Source: Kerstersia similis
GTDB taxonomy: Bacteria; Pseudomonadota; Gammaproteobacteria; Burkholderiales; Burkholderiaceae_B
Assembly: GCF_965139615.1 (NCBI RefSeq)
Contig: NZ_CBCSIQ010000006.1
Location: 62,001 to 126,000, forward strand
Direction: 5' to 3'
DNA: 64,000 nt
Made by a program: the position numbers and the translations under genes. Shown in pieces: positions 16,616-24,624 of this stretch (within the stretch, counting starts at the first letter, position 1; each line of letters opens with the position of its first letter). Below the pieces are notes generated by a model. It did no database searches and was not told the origin of the DNA. It saw only the letters and a program-made list of their open reading frames with translations.

Positions 16616-17066
16616 CCCACTTGGTCACAACAGCCCTACAGGCAACCTGCCGCAACTCCCCCCCGCCGTATCTATCGAAGTTGTCCCCTGCGCGTTCAAG
16701 ACAACATACATTCGCTTGAAGGTGATGCCTGCGCTGGCTACGCGAGCGGAAATGCAGGCACACAAGGAAATGATTTTCTGGTTGCTGAGCGCACACCTGC
16801 TGCGCGAGCGTCAGAAAATCGAGGGCCAACCGATGCCGAGCGCCCCCGTGTCGCCCACTTTCAAAGGCCAAGTCATCAACCTGGCGATCATTCTGTCTGC
16901 GTCAATGATCGACGACCACGAGGTAACGATTGATGTGAGCGTTCCTCGCATCACGCCGGACTGCCTGCGCCAGGAGTTTGACGGCTACTTTGCCGAAATG
17001 CTCAACCGCATGGACTCAGTGCGGCCGCATGTGAAAGGCAGCAGCTACGCACGGAGGGCAGCATGA
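16608..17066 (+). CDS. Island protein of unknown function
   Basis: A 152-aa protein starting at ATG 16608 (MASPLGHNSPTGN), preceded by AAGGGGGT. A mixed strand/helix pattern is seen (AVSIEVVPCAFKTTYIRLKV; VINLAIILSASMIDDHEVTI), without signal peptide or membrane segment. An in-frame longer version from 16431 lies inside the previous gene and is rejected. It ends in ATGA with the next gene. Confidence 0.6.
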   Translation: MASPLGHNSPTGNLPQLPPAVSIEVVPCAFKTTYIRLKVMPALATRAEMQAHKEMIFWLLSAHLLRERQKIEGQPMPSAPVSPTFKGQVINLAIILSASMIDDHEVTIDVSVPRITPDCLRQEFDGYFAEMLNRMDSVRPHVKGSSYARRAA

Positions 17067-17434
17067 CTGACGCCCCCACATTCCTAAACACGCTGACCAC
17101 CGCCAGGCCTGTAAGCGTGTTTCTCGACAATCGCCAGTGGCCGTACCGCGTGACGCTGCGATCACTGCCACGCCAAGCCATACAGCCCGCCAGCGGTTCA
17201 CCGCGGCTGCTGTATTTCGTCACCGCTGCGATTGAAGCCGCACACGCCTGCCTGCAACGCCATCCACGCCAACCTATGCCATCTGGCGACGGCTACGAAA
17301 TCGGCAATACAGACGGCCTGGCAGTCGCCGCCATTGATCCGCGCATTGTCACGCCTGACCGCCTGCGTGCGGTATGGCCTGCCTTAGTGGAGGCATTCAA
17401 CGCTTGCGCGGAACAACACAAAGGCGAGGCGTGA
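17063..17434 (+). CDS. Island protein of unknown function
   Basis: A 123-aa soluble protein (ARPVSVFLDNRQWPYRVTLR at the start, then AIEAAHACLQRHPRQP). No known motif. The start overlaps the previous stop (ATGA) and the stop lies three bases before the next start, so it belongs to the same translationally coupled train. Confidence 0.55.
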   Translation: MTDAPTFLNTLTTARPVSVFLDNRQWPYRVTLRSLPRQAIQPASGSPRLLYFVTAAIEAAHACLQRHPRQPMPSGDGYEIGNTDGLAVAAIDPRIVTPDRLRAVWPALVEAFNACAEQHKGEA

Positions 17435-17437
17435 TGA

Positions 17438-17842
17438 ATGACGCGTCGCAAACGCTCCGAAAACCCCATTGGCGGACGGTTCTGTGCCTTGCCGCACAAG
17501 GTATTGGACTGCTCCGCATTCGTCAGCCTATCGGGTGCAGGCACCCGCCTATTGCTGGAAGTTCTGCGCCTATACGGAGGCACAAACAACGGCCAGATAC
17601 ACATCACGCTGAGCGGCCTCAAAAAACGCGGCTGGAACAGCAACGATGTTCTTTCACGAGCCAAGCAGGAGTTGCAGGACAAGGGGTTTATCCAGATGAC
17701 GCGCCTGCCCTGCCTGCCCAGAAGGGGCGCTTGGTTTGGCCTGACGTGGCGACCACTGGACTACACGCCAGAGATGGATTTGAAGCCGTCCGACTTTGTG
17801 AAAGATGCTTTTTTGCTGTGGGAGGAAAAACAAAATGACTGA
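17438..17842 (+). CDS. Winged-helix island protein, possibly replication-related
   Basis: A 134-aa protein with a winged-helix-like core: LSGAGTRLLLEVLRLYGG, then ITLSGLKKRGWNSNDVLSRA and KQELQDKGFIQMTRLP, followed by a basic linker and an acidic C-terminus. Similar small helix-turn-helix proteins occur beside replication origins of phage-like elements. Immediately downstream lie strong inverted repeats with GGTTCA/TGAACC sites, which could be its binding region. It is the last gene of the overlapping train. Confidence 0.6.
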   Translation: MTRRKRSENPIGGRFCALPHKVLDCSAFVSLSGAGTRLLLEVLRLYGGTNNGQIHITLSGLKKRGWNSNDVLSRAKQELQDKGFIQMTRLPCLPRRGAWFGLTWRPLDYTPEMDLKPSDFVKDAFLLWEEKQND

Positions 17843-17923
17843 CCGCCAGACGGTTCAATCAAACGCCCCATTGAACCGCCTGGCGGTAATACGCAGCCGT
17901 CCATTGAACCGTAATCCGGTTCA
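17842..17923. repeat. Two nested dyads built on TGAACCG/CGGTTCA
   Basis: An 18-base inverted repeat (17842-17859 with 17870-17887, one mismatch, 10-base loop) contains GGTTCAAT and ATTGAACC. A second dyad, TGAACCG (17905-17911) and CGGTTCA (17917-17923), follows 17 bases later. Four half-sites in 80 bases without a T-run look like operators or an origin rather than a terminator. The rest of the 17843-18082 gap holds no gene. Confidence 0.55.
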
Positions 17924-18082
17924 GTACAAGCCAAAAACGCCATTTTCGTATTACCGGATGACGGTGACTTTATATATGTAGCCATCTCCTGCCACCGAAC
18001 AGGACAGGAAAGCAGCCAAAGGCAGACGGCAACCACCGTTGGCCACCATCCACCCAAAGCAAGCCCAAGGAGGGCAAACAAA

Positions 18083-18802
18083 ATGAGCAATACCATCCGC
18101 GCCGCCTACCAAGGCAATGAAAAACTGCTGGCCGTCTGGAAAACGGCACCGCAAGGCCCGCTGTACGACCTGACGAAATCAGCCGTGCAGCAAGTTGAAT
18201 CTGTCTGGATACGCCAGGGGATGATTGAAGCCGACGAACGCCGTTCTGCGCTGGCTAAGCGAGAGGACAAAACTGCCGTATCCCGCGAGGCATTGCCGAC
18301 ACTGGCAAACCTGCGCCAGAAGCTGGCCAACGAGCAAAAGAAACTGGATGCCCGAGCCGGAAAGCTGTCGCCAGTCGAGCAGTACCGTGAAGGCGACCAC
18401 GCAACCGTACAAATTGACCTGGAGATGGCCCGCCTGCTGCGTGGTATGCCCCCAAGTGAACGCTCTGCGGCACTGAGCCAGGCCGGTGATCTGCGCTTGC
18501 GTGATGCAGTTCTGCGCCTGCCTGGCCAACTGACCGGCATATCTGTCGAGAAACGCGCCCAGCTTGAACAGCAGGCTATCGAGCAACGCTACCCGCAAGA
18601 GGCGGCAGAAATTGCCGAAACACGCATTGCAATGGGCGACGCCATCGAAGCGGTGCAACGAGCCTGGGCAGCAGTGGGCGCAAGCGTTCCTCTTGCTGAC
18701 CGCATCGAGGCGGCAGGTGATGCAGAAATAGCGGTTGATCTTGAGCCAGGCACCGCGCCGGATACTGTCAAAGGCATTCATGCACGGCACAGCAGCGACT
18801 GA
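18083..18802 (+). CDS. Phage-derived protein with coiled coil, function unknown
   Basis: A 239-aa, highly helical, soluble protein. LPTLANLRQKLANEQKKLDA (about 73-92) forms a short coiled coil, and QLEQQAIEQRYPQEAAEIAE lies further on. Proteins of this kind sit near the packaging region of temperate phages, but I cannot name a function. AAGGAGG precedes the ATG by about 12 bases. It opens the second gene group of the island, after the dyads. Confidence 0.6.
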   Translation: MSNTIRAAYQGNEKLLAVWKTAPQGPLYDLTKSAVQQVESVWIRQGMIEADERRSALAKREDKTAVSREALPTLANLRQKLANEQKKLDARAGKLSPVEQYREGDHATVQIDLEMARLLRGMPPSERSAALSQAGDLRLRDAVLRLPGQLTGISVEKRAQLEQQAIEQRYPQEAAEIAETRIAMGDAIEAVQRAWAAVGASVPLADRIEAAGDAEIAVDLEPGTAPDTVKGIHARHSSD

Positions 18803-18860
18803 CGGTAAACACAGCAGGGCCGCCTAAGTGGCGGTTTCCTGCACCCTGGAGGGCCGGTAA

Positions 18861-19145
18861 GTGGCCGACAAAGACAACATCAACGATCAGGAAAGCGGCG
18901 CGTGGGAAGTGTTGCCGCCCGAGCCTACCCACCCCAAGCGAATGCGCCTGCCGCTGGCAACTGCTGACGATGTGCGCAAGGAAATGGCGCGCCTGTATCG
19001 GCAGATGAAGGCAGGCCAGATTGCGCCCAGCGACGGAACGAAGTTTGCCTATGTGCTGAGCCAGCTACGGCAGGCTATCGAAACAGGCGATCTCGAAGCC
19101 CGCCTGCTGGCCCTGGAAAAGGCCACAGCGGGCGATAAATCATAA
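18861..19145 (+). CDS. Small phage-type protein of unknown function
   Basis: A 94-aa protein with a GTG start preceded by GGAGGG. The core LATADDVRKEMARLYRQMKA, then DGTKFAYVLSQLRQAIETGD and LEARLLALEKA, is a pattern I associate with small genes that precede terminase genes in prophages. No terminase follows here, consistent with a deleted or satellite element. Confidence 0.6.
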   Translation: MADKDNINDQESGAWEVLPPEPTHPKRMRLPLATADDVRKEMARLYRQMKAGQIAPSDGTKFAYVLSQLRQAIETGDLEARLLALEKATAGDKS

Positions 19146-19159
19146 AGGAGTACCACGCC

Positions 19160-19312
19160 ATGAGCGCCACGTTAAAACGCCGCCTAGACCGTCTGGAAGC
19201 GGCGACAGCACCAAGCCCGGCAAGCCCCGGCCTGCCTTCTGAAATCTGGCTATCCGCCCCTGGCAGCGATGATGCCGCATTGCTGTGGAGACGCACCCAT
19301 GAAAGCCATTGA
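19160..19312 (+). CDS. Tiny island protein, 50 aa
   Basis: ATG at 19160, preceded by AAAGGAG (19144-19150) at good spacing, opens a 50-codon frame (MSATLKRRLDRLEAATAPSP ...). The start resembles that of the next gene (IDRRIRALEATQ against LKRRLDRLEAAT), so the two may be paralogues. It overlaps the next gene by 14 bases. Confidence 0.5.
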   Translation: MSATLKRRLDRLEAATAPSPASPGLPSEIWLSAPGSDDAALLWRRTHESH

Positions 19313-19595
19313 TCGACGCATTAGGGCGCTGGAAGCAACGCAGCCACCACCAAACGCCGAAAAGAGCATGCCGCAATGGATGGCCGAATGGGAGCGCGAC
19401 CGCAACGTGTTTAAGCTGATGGATGCAGTGGTGTCATTCGAGAACCGCGAGCAATACGGCGACCGCTGCACTGTGCCAACCGGCGAACAGGCAGACGCGG
19501 CCAGGCAAGAGCTACGGGAACGGTTCGGAGACGTTTCGGAAGTCTGGATTGCCGAATATGCGGTTCTCTGGCGCGAGCTTCAGGACGAGTGCTGA
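19299..19595 (+). CDS. Small island protein, probable paralogue of the 50-aa protein
   Basis: A 98-aa protein starting at ATG 19299 (MKAIDRRIRALEATQ), with GTGGAG just upstream. An amphipathic helix with the pattern RR-x-x-x-LEA opens it, and a helical charged body follows (EQADAARQELRERFGDVSEV). Function unknown; probably a structural or assembly remnant of a phage. Confidence 0.55.
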   Translation: MKAIDRRIRALEATQPPPNAEKSMPQWMAEWERDRNVFKLMDAVVSFENREQYGDRCTVPTGEQADAARQELRERFGDVSEVWIAEYAVLWRELQDEC

Positions 19596-19977
19596 ATTGC
19601 GTCGGCTGGGCAGACACTACCAGAATCCCGGCGATTTGCCTTGCTGGCCGAGCTGCGCCACCAATCTGAGGGTGCAGGAAAAGTGAGATTTCAAATCCAA
19701 CTTCTCGGACGTTGTGCCTCTGCCGCAGGCCGCCTACATCGAGCGATTCAGCCGCACAACACGTCATGAATAGCTATCACAGTGCGAATGAGCAGACCTC
19801 GATCAGATCCAAGATCAAGCCACACTTTGGATGTGCTCCTACAATCACGAACGGCCACTCATGGCATTGGGCGGCATCACATCTATACAGCGGCTGGCCA
19901 TGCCCGCATAGCTCCTACCTCTCGCGCCCGTGAAAAATGGGTGCAAGACCATGCGCAGCATCATCTTGGAGGCATTC
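19596..19977. other. Stretch without a convincing gene inside the island
   Basis: Several short frames are open here but none has a good ribosome-binding site, a family pattern or consistent codon use. GC content falls towards the next gene. It may be the scar of a deletion that removed packaging genes expected after 19595. Confidence 0.4.
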
Positions 19978-20454
19978 ATGGACGATTTCTGGTATCAAAT
20001 ATTTGACAAATTGCTGCCAACCTTGACCTTTTTTATGGGGATGATAGGGGCATGGTTAAGAGATCGCCGCAGTGACAGAATTAGCAGGGAACGCAAAGCA
20101 GTAGAGTTTCAAGCGCAAAATTACCTGGGCCTGCAGGTGGAGCTTCAACGGCTAAGTGCGGCTACGGTTAATGTTTTTGTAAAAAAAATGGAGCAGAACC
20201 GAGGCCTGTCGCCATCTTGTCCTGACGCGCACAAGGAAGCTGCTGAGGCATTGGCAAGTACGCACGTTCTGGAGGAGCGTGTTCTTTTGGATGAAGTCCG
20301 CTCTTGCGTAGAGGCGGCGCGGCAGGCTGTTGCCTCTCTAAGTCTGCATAGAAATTACGATGAGAAAACTGAAGCTGATTTCGAGAACGCAGTGAATTTA
20401 ATTTCTGCAGCCCAACGTGCTATCGGAACAGCAGTCCGAAGGCTGATGAGTTAA
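19978..20454 (+). CDS. Single-pass membrane protein, probable island cargo
   Basis: A 158-aa protein starting at ATG 19978 with GGAGG (about 19967-19971) upstream; in-frame starts at 19930 and 19951 lack such a site. One transmembrane segment (LLPTLTFFMGMIGAWL, residues about 11-26) is followed by RDRRSDR and a long cytoplasmic helical region. No catalytic motif is visible. Base composition is poorer in GC than neighbouring genes, which fits recent transfer. It is the last gene before the right end, the place where satellites often carry cargo such as phage-defence genes, but no known defence domain is recognisable. Confidence 0.55.
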   Translation: MDDFWYQIFDKLLPTLTFFMGMIGAWLRDRRSDRISRERKAVEFQAQNYLGLQVELQRLSAATVNVFVKKMEQNRGLSPSCPDAHKEAAEALASTHVLEERVLLDEVRSCVEAARQAVASLSLHRNYDEKTEADFENAVNLISAAQRAIGTAVRRLMS

Positions 20455-20659
20455 TGAAATCAACGGGATTTTGTGACCGCGCTCCGGGGCGGTTTTCTTT
20501 GGAGCATCACAGATCACTCAACCGGAGAAATCTGCAGCGTCAGACTTGTAGCGTATCGAGACAACCGCCCCCCCATGCCGCCAAAGTGGTACTCATAGCT
20601 TCGTCTTAGCACGCAACCCGTGACAGCGTCGTGACACGCCCGAGCAGCAACAGGGAAGA

Positions 20660-20688
20660 CACCGTATCAGCACCGTGCTGATACGGTG
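20660..20688. repeat. Perfect 14-bp inverted repeat
   Basis: CACCGTATCAGCAC (20660-20673) and GTGCTGATACGGTG (20675-20688) are perfectly complementary with one base between them. As DNA it is an almost perfect palindrome, suited to a dimeric protein; as RNA the loop would be strained. There is no T-run. It lies in the gene-free right end of the island (20455-21273). Confidence 0.6.
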
Positions 20689-20710
20689 CATGGGTAGCGC
20701 CTGGTCTGGT

Positions 20711-21024
20711 GCTGGTTGCTGAGTTTGCAACCCACCCGCATTTGAAACGCCGGTGGCCTGCCTGCGACCGCATAGCGCGCGATGCAAGCATAGGCACTGC
20801 ACTGGATGGCGCCCGTACCGCGCTCCTAAATTCTGAGGAACGCAAACCGCGCCAGGGATCACCGCAAGATCGACGCATGTTTACGGTACAGGCGCTGGTA
20901 GCTGAGTCGGAACCCTTCCGCATTTGAAATGCCGATGGCGCACCCAGCCGAGACCCCCAGATTGGTGTTCTCGAAGCAGCCCGTCAGATTAGCGGCCTGC
21001 CTACGACCGCATCGCGCGCGAGGG
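20711..21024. repeat. Diverged direct duplication in the right end of the island
   Basis: A segment at 20711-20783 recurs at 20894-21024, with an insertion of roughly 55 bases in the second copy. Shared blocks are CCGCATTTGAAA-y-GCCG-r-TGGC and GGCCTGCCT-r-CGACCGCAT. No gene is convincing on either strand. The duplication could mark earlier element ends or recombination between tandem insertions. Confidence 0.5.
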
Positions 21025-21079
21025 ATGACGGCTAAGACAACATCGAAATACCGCCAAAGCAGCCCCAGCACCCCATCTG

Positions 21080-21100
21080 TGACGGTATTTTTGACGGTAT
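21080..21100. repeat. Right integrase arm-type repeats
   Basis: TGACGGTAT occurs at 21080-21088 and 21092-21100, period 12, as in the left-end pair at 11648-11668. Placement about 60 bases inside attR supports a role in integrase binding. Confidence 0.55.
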
Positions 21101-21157
21101 TTTTTAAAATCAAAATTACGAAACAAAGCAACCATGAGGCTTTCTGGCCACAGTTTC

Positions 21158-21177
21158 ATTCCTTTCGCCGCACCAAA
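21158..21177. repeat. attR: right copy of the island attachment core
   Basis: ATTCCTTTCGCCGCACCAAA repeats the tRNA-Thr 3' end (11516-11536) with one G deleted. It is a displaced tRNA fragment, not part of a functional tRNA. Chromosomal sequence resumes to its right. Confidence 0.8.
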
Positions 21178-21209
21178 GAATTCCCTGCCGCAGACTGCGG
21201 TAGTACATG

Positions 21210-21244
21210 AAACCCGCATCAGCCTTGGCTATGCGGGTTTTTTT
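21210..21244 (+). terminator. Displaced original tRNA-Thr terminator
   Basis: AAACCCGCA and TGCGGGTTT arms with a seven-T run match the hairpin after tRNA-Thr (11568-11601), with only about three changes in the stem-loop. It probably is the pre-insertion terminator of tRNA-Thr, pushed 9.6 kb away. The convergent CoA ligase gene ends 30 bases further right. Confidence 0.8.
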
Positions 21245-21273
21245 CTACCTGGCGCCGTCCGTCGCCGGGATGA

Positions 21274-22863
21274 TCAGCCGGCCCGGGACTCGGCCAGCGG
21301 TCTGTCCGTCTGGGTCTGTGCCTGCCTGTCCCAGGCCCTTGCCAGCTCCGGTGCCAGTTTGTGCTTCTGGATACGCTGGCTGGGCGTCAGCGAAAACGCC
21401 TCGATGGCCATGTAGTAGCGCGGCAACTGGAAGCTGGCCAGACGCGGCCTGGCCCATGCAAGCAGGTCTTCCCATGCCACGATTTGACCGGCATTGAATT
21501 TCACGAACAGGAAGATCTCCTGCTCGCCTATCGCACTGCTGACACCCATCGCCGCCGACATTTCAATCGCCGGGTGCTCCGCAAATACCCGCTCGACCTC
21601 CCAGGCAGAGACGTTCTCGCCACGCACCCGCATACTGTCTGATGCCCGACCGATGAAGAACAGGTTGCCCTCCTCGTCCTGGCGCGCCATATCGCCCGTG
21701 TACAGGCTCCCGTGGCGCAAGGTCTTGGCCGTCGCTTCGGGGTTCTTCCAATAGCCCGGCAACAGCGCTCCTTCCAGTTCACTCCGAATCACGATCTGGC
21801 CAGCCTCGCCAGTCTTGACCGGCTGATCATGCTCGTCGAGCAGACTCAGGGTGATCCATGGCAAGGGCTGCCCGATCGAACCCGGTTTGCCAGTGGTATT
21901 CAAGGTGGCGAAACTGGAGCATTCCGTCATGCCATAGCATTCACGCAACTGGCATCCCAGGCGCTCACGGATGGGCGCCCAGCTGTTGATCGCAATGCCG
22001 GCGCCCCAGGCGATGGGTATCCGCGCACCCTCGGGTTTGGCGCTCTCGGGCAGCTGCATCAGGATATCCAGCACGCCCCCCAGATAATGCAAATGCGTGG
22101 CACGCCCCTCTTCCCATTGCTGCCAGAAGCGGCTCGCCGAAAAACGCTCCACCACCAGCAGCGTCATGGGTTCCAGGAAGGGCATCATCAACATTTGCGC
22201 GCCACCAATGTGGCACAGCGGCTCCCAAAGGAACGCCCTGTCCCCGGCCTTGATGTCCGCCACGATCAACGCCGCCTCGGTGGCGATCCGCATCATGCGA
22301 TGCGTAAAGATAACGCCCTTGGGCGCCCCGGTCGTCCCGGAGGTGTAGATCAGGCAGAGCGTATCGCTGACCTCGCAGGGTACCTGAAACAGAGCAGGCT
22401 CGCCCCCGGACGCCAGGCCGGCCAATTCGGTGTCCAGGCGCTGGCTCGTTACCTGCTCCGGGCCAGAGCCGGAAAGTCCGTCGAACAAGGACACGAATTC
22501 ATCCTCGAGGACCAGCAGGCGCGGCTCGGCGTGCTCGGTCAGGTAGGCCAGGCCTGCACCCCGCAACTTGGTGTTGACGGGAATCCAGACCAGGCCCGAC
22601 AGCACGATGGCATAGATCAGGGCCATGTGGCGCACTGAATTGTTCAGCATCACCGCGACATGATCGCCCTTGGATACGCCCTGCGCCTTGAGCCAGGCCT
22701 GCAACATGGCCACTTCCCGCCCCAGCTGGCGGCGCGTGAACGCCTGCCCCTGGAAGTCGATCACGACATGCGGGTCGTCGCTGTTCAGTCCGTGATAGAG
22801 CAGCGGAGCCACATCGAGGCAGTCGCCAGCGCGACGCAGGGGGAGATACTGAAGTCGGTTCAT
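21274..22863 (-). CDS. AMP-forming acyl-CoA ligase (CaiC-like)
   Basis: A 529-aa ANL-superfamily enzyme that should activate a carboxylic acid to its CoA thioester via an acyl-adenylate. LIYTSGTTGAPKGV (about residue 170) is the P-loop, ECYGMTE the A5 motif, YTGDMAR and IGRASDSMRVRGENVSAWE the hinge and C-terminal domain, and TPSQRIQKHK carries the likely catalytic Lys. It resembles carnitine/crotonobetaine-CoA ligases and related medium-chain or aromatic acid ligases; the substrate is not decided. It is the last gene of an operon read from 27592, overlapping the permease gene by four bases. Confidence 0.85.
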   Translation of the reverse strand: MNRLQYLPLRRAGDCLDVAPLLYHGLNSDDPHVVIDFQGQAFTRRQLGREVAMLQAWLKAQGVSKGDHVAVMLNNSVRHMALIYAIVLSGLVWIPVNTKLRGAGLAYLTEHAEPRLLVLEDEFVSLFDGLSGSGPEQVTSQRLDTELAGLASGGEPALFQVPCEVSDTLCLIYTSGTTGAPKGVIFTHRMMRIATEAALIVADIKAGDRAFLWEPLCHIGGAQMLMMPFLEPMTLLVVERFSASRFWQQWEEGRATHLHYLGGVLDILMQLPESAKPEGARIPIAWGAGIAINSWAPIRERLGCQLRECYGMTECSSFATLNTTGKPGSIGQPLPWITLSLLDEHDQPVKTGEAGQIVIRSELEGALLPGYWKNPEATAKTLRHGSLYTGDMARQDEEGNLFFIGRASDSMRVRGENVSAWEVERVFAEHPAIEMSAAMGVSSAIGEQEIFLFVKFNAGQIVAWEDLLAWARPRLASFQLPRYYMAIEAFSLTPSQRIQKHKLAPELARAWDRQAQTQTDRPLAESRAG

Positions 22864-24605
22864 CGCCGGCTACCTTTGGATTTGATGTAAGAAGACAGGA
22901 GAATGATCAAAGTGATGAGCAGGATGAGCAATGTGGAGACCGCCGCCAAAGTCGGGGAAACCGCCAGCTGAATGTCGTCCCACATTTGCTTGGGCAAGGT
23001 CGTTGTTACGCCACCGCTCACGAAAATGGCGATCGTCAGGTCATCGAAAGACACGATGAAGGCGAACAGCAGGGCAGACGTAATGCTGCCGGCCAGCAAG
23101 GGCAGCAAGACCGTCCGCAACCGGGCAAAGGCGGATGCCCCCAGAATTCGCGCCGCATCGTCCAGGCGCCAGTCGAATTGCCGGAAACCCGCTGCCAATG
23201 TCACCACCACATAGGGAATCGCCAGGATGGTGTGGCCGATGACCAGGGCCGTATTGCTGCCCGTCATGCCCAGGCTGGCAAACAAATACAGCAAGCCGAT
23301 CGCCACCACGATGCGGGGTACGATCAACGGCGCCACATACAGGGCGAACAGTGGCTTGACCCAACGCCCCGATACCTTGGTCAGCGTGTATGTCGCACCA
23401 AATCCCAGGATCACGGCCAGCACCGCCGTCACGGCCCCTACCCCGAGGGAACGGAACATGGCTGCCTGCCAGACTGGCGACTCGATGAAGTCCGTGAACC
23501 AGCGCAGGCTGAACATCTCGGGCGGGAACGCCACCACTGCCGTTTTACTGAATGCAATGGGTATGACGATCAGTACCGGCAGTACCAGAAAACCCACCGT
23601 CACCAGGCAATAGCCCGCCAATACATTGATGCGGCGCGCGCGGATGCTGCTGGGGCTGAACACGCGATCCAGCATGCCACCCGCCTGGTACACCAGCCGC
23701 GTCATCCAGCCGGGGCCGGCGTTCATGCTGCGTTGCCCGGTCTCCCCGGCCAGCGATGTCAGGCCTGCAACCCGGTCATAGACGTAAAACACCACGACCG
23801 AGCACAACAGGATCACGATGGAGAGGGCACCGGCGAAACGCATGTCCAGCAATTCCAGCACCGACGCAATGACCAGCTGCGCAATCATGGATTCACGCGG
23901 TGTTCCCAGCAGCGCAGGGACGATAAAGAAACCCAGGCAGGTGATGAACACCAGCAGGCCGGCAGCAGCCACGCCAGGCAAGGACAGCGGAAAAAATACC
24001 GTCAGGAAGTTGCTGGCACGTCCGGCACCCAGGATCTCCGCGGCGCTGGATAGCTGCCGGTTGATCCCCTGCATGGTGGGCAGGATGGTCAGCACGGCCA
24101 ATGGCAACATGGCGTGCACCATGCCGACCAACACCCCGAACATCGAGGGTGCCAGCGTATCGTGGTCGCTGACCAGTCCCAGTAACGCGGCCACCGTCGT
24201 CAACAATCCGGTTTTCGAGAGCAGCAGCATCCAGGCGTAGGTCTTGACCAGGTAGCTGGTCCAGAACGGCAGAAGTATCCAGAGCACCCACCGGTTCCTG
24301 GCCCCTTCGGTCAAAGAACTCAACAAATAGGCCACCGGATAGCCCAGGATGACCGACAGCAACGCCGTGCCGAACGAAATGCCGAACGTCGTCCACAACA
24401 CCTTGAGATATACCGGCGCCGACACCAGGCGTTCGAAGGGAGACACATCGAATGTCCCGTCTTCGGAAAAGAAACCGCCCTGCAATATCTGCAGGACGGG
24501 CACCACGAAAAACACTGCCAGGAACAGGATGGCGGGTAAGGCAGGCAACCAGACACGGCTGAAACGACGGCCGTTCGCGGCAGCGCTGAGGGGAGCGGTC
24601 TGCAT
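22860..24605 (-). CDS. Fused ABC transporter permease (two-domain, polyamine/iron type)
   Basis: A 581-aa inner membrane protein that fuses two binding-protein-dependent permease domains, roughly residues 15-285 and 310-575, about 12 transmembrane helices in all. EAA-type loops are seen around AAEILGAGRASNFLTVFFPL and AARILGASAFARLRTVLLPL. Such fusions occur in PotB-PotC-like and FbpB-like systems. It serves the ATPase and Tat-exported binding protein encoded just upstream and overlaps the ligase start. Confidence 0.88.
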   Translation of the reverse strand: MQTAPLSAAANGRRFSRVWLPALPAILFLAVFFVVPVLQILQGGFFSEDGTFDVSPFERLVSAPVYLKVLWTTFGISFGTALLSVILGYPVAYLLSSLTEGARNRWVLWILLPFWTSYLVKTYAWMLLLSKTGLLTTVAALLGLVSDHDTLAPSMFGVLVGMVHAMLPLAVLTILPTMQGINRQLSSAAEILGAGRASNFLTVFFPLSLPGVAAAGLLVFITCLGFFIVPALLGTPRESMIAQLVIASVLELLDMRFAGALSIVILLCSVVVFYVYDRVAGLTSLAGETGQRSMNAGPGWMTRLVYQAGGMLDRVFSPSSIRARRINVLAGYCLVTVGFLVLPVLIVIPIAFSKTAVVAFPPEMFSLRWFTDFIESPVWQAAMFRSLGVGAVTAVLAVILGFGATYTLTKVSGRWVKPLFALYVAPLIVPRIVVAIGLLYLFASLGMTGSNTALVIGHTILAIPYVVVTLAAGFRQFDWRLDDAARILGASAFARLRTVLLPLLAGSITSALLFAFIVSFDDLTIAIFVSGGVTTTLPKQMWDDIQLAVSPTLAAVSTLLILLITLIILLSSYIKSKGSRR

Positions 24606-24624
24606 GAGTCTCTCCTTGTCGCAA

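Noticed and set aside
20593..21131. Two minus-strand frames over the right-end duplication
   Set aside because: They share wording only because the DNA is duplicated; no start sites or family patterns.
11459..21244. Insertion sequence or transposon within the island
   Set aside because: No transposase and no terminal inverted repeats with target duplications were seen.
22986..24053. 355-codon open frame on the plus strand
   Set aside because: Antisense to the fused permease gene; low-complexity composition, no start signal.
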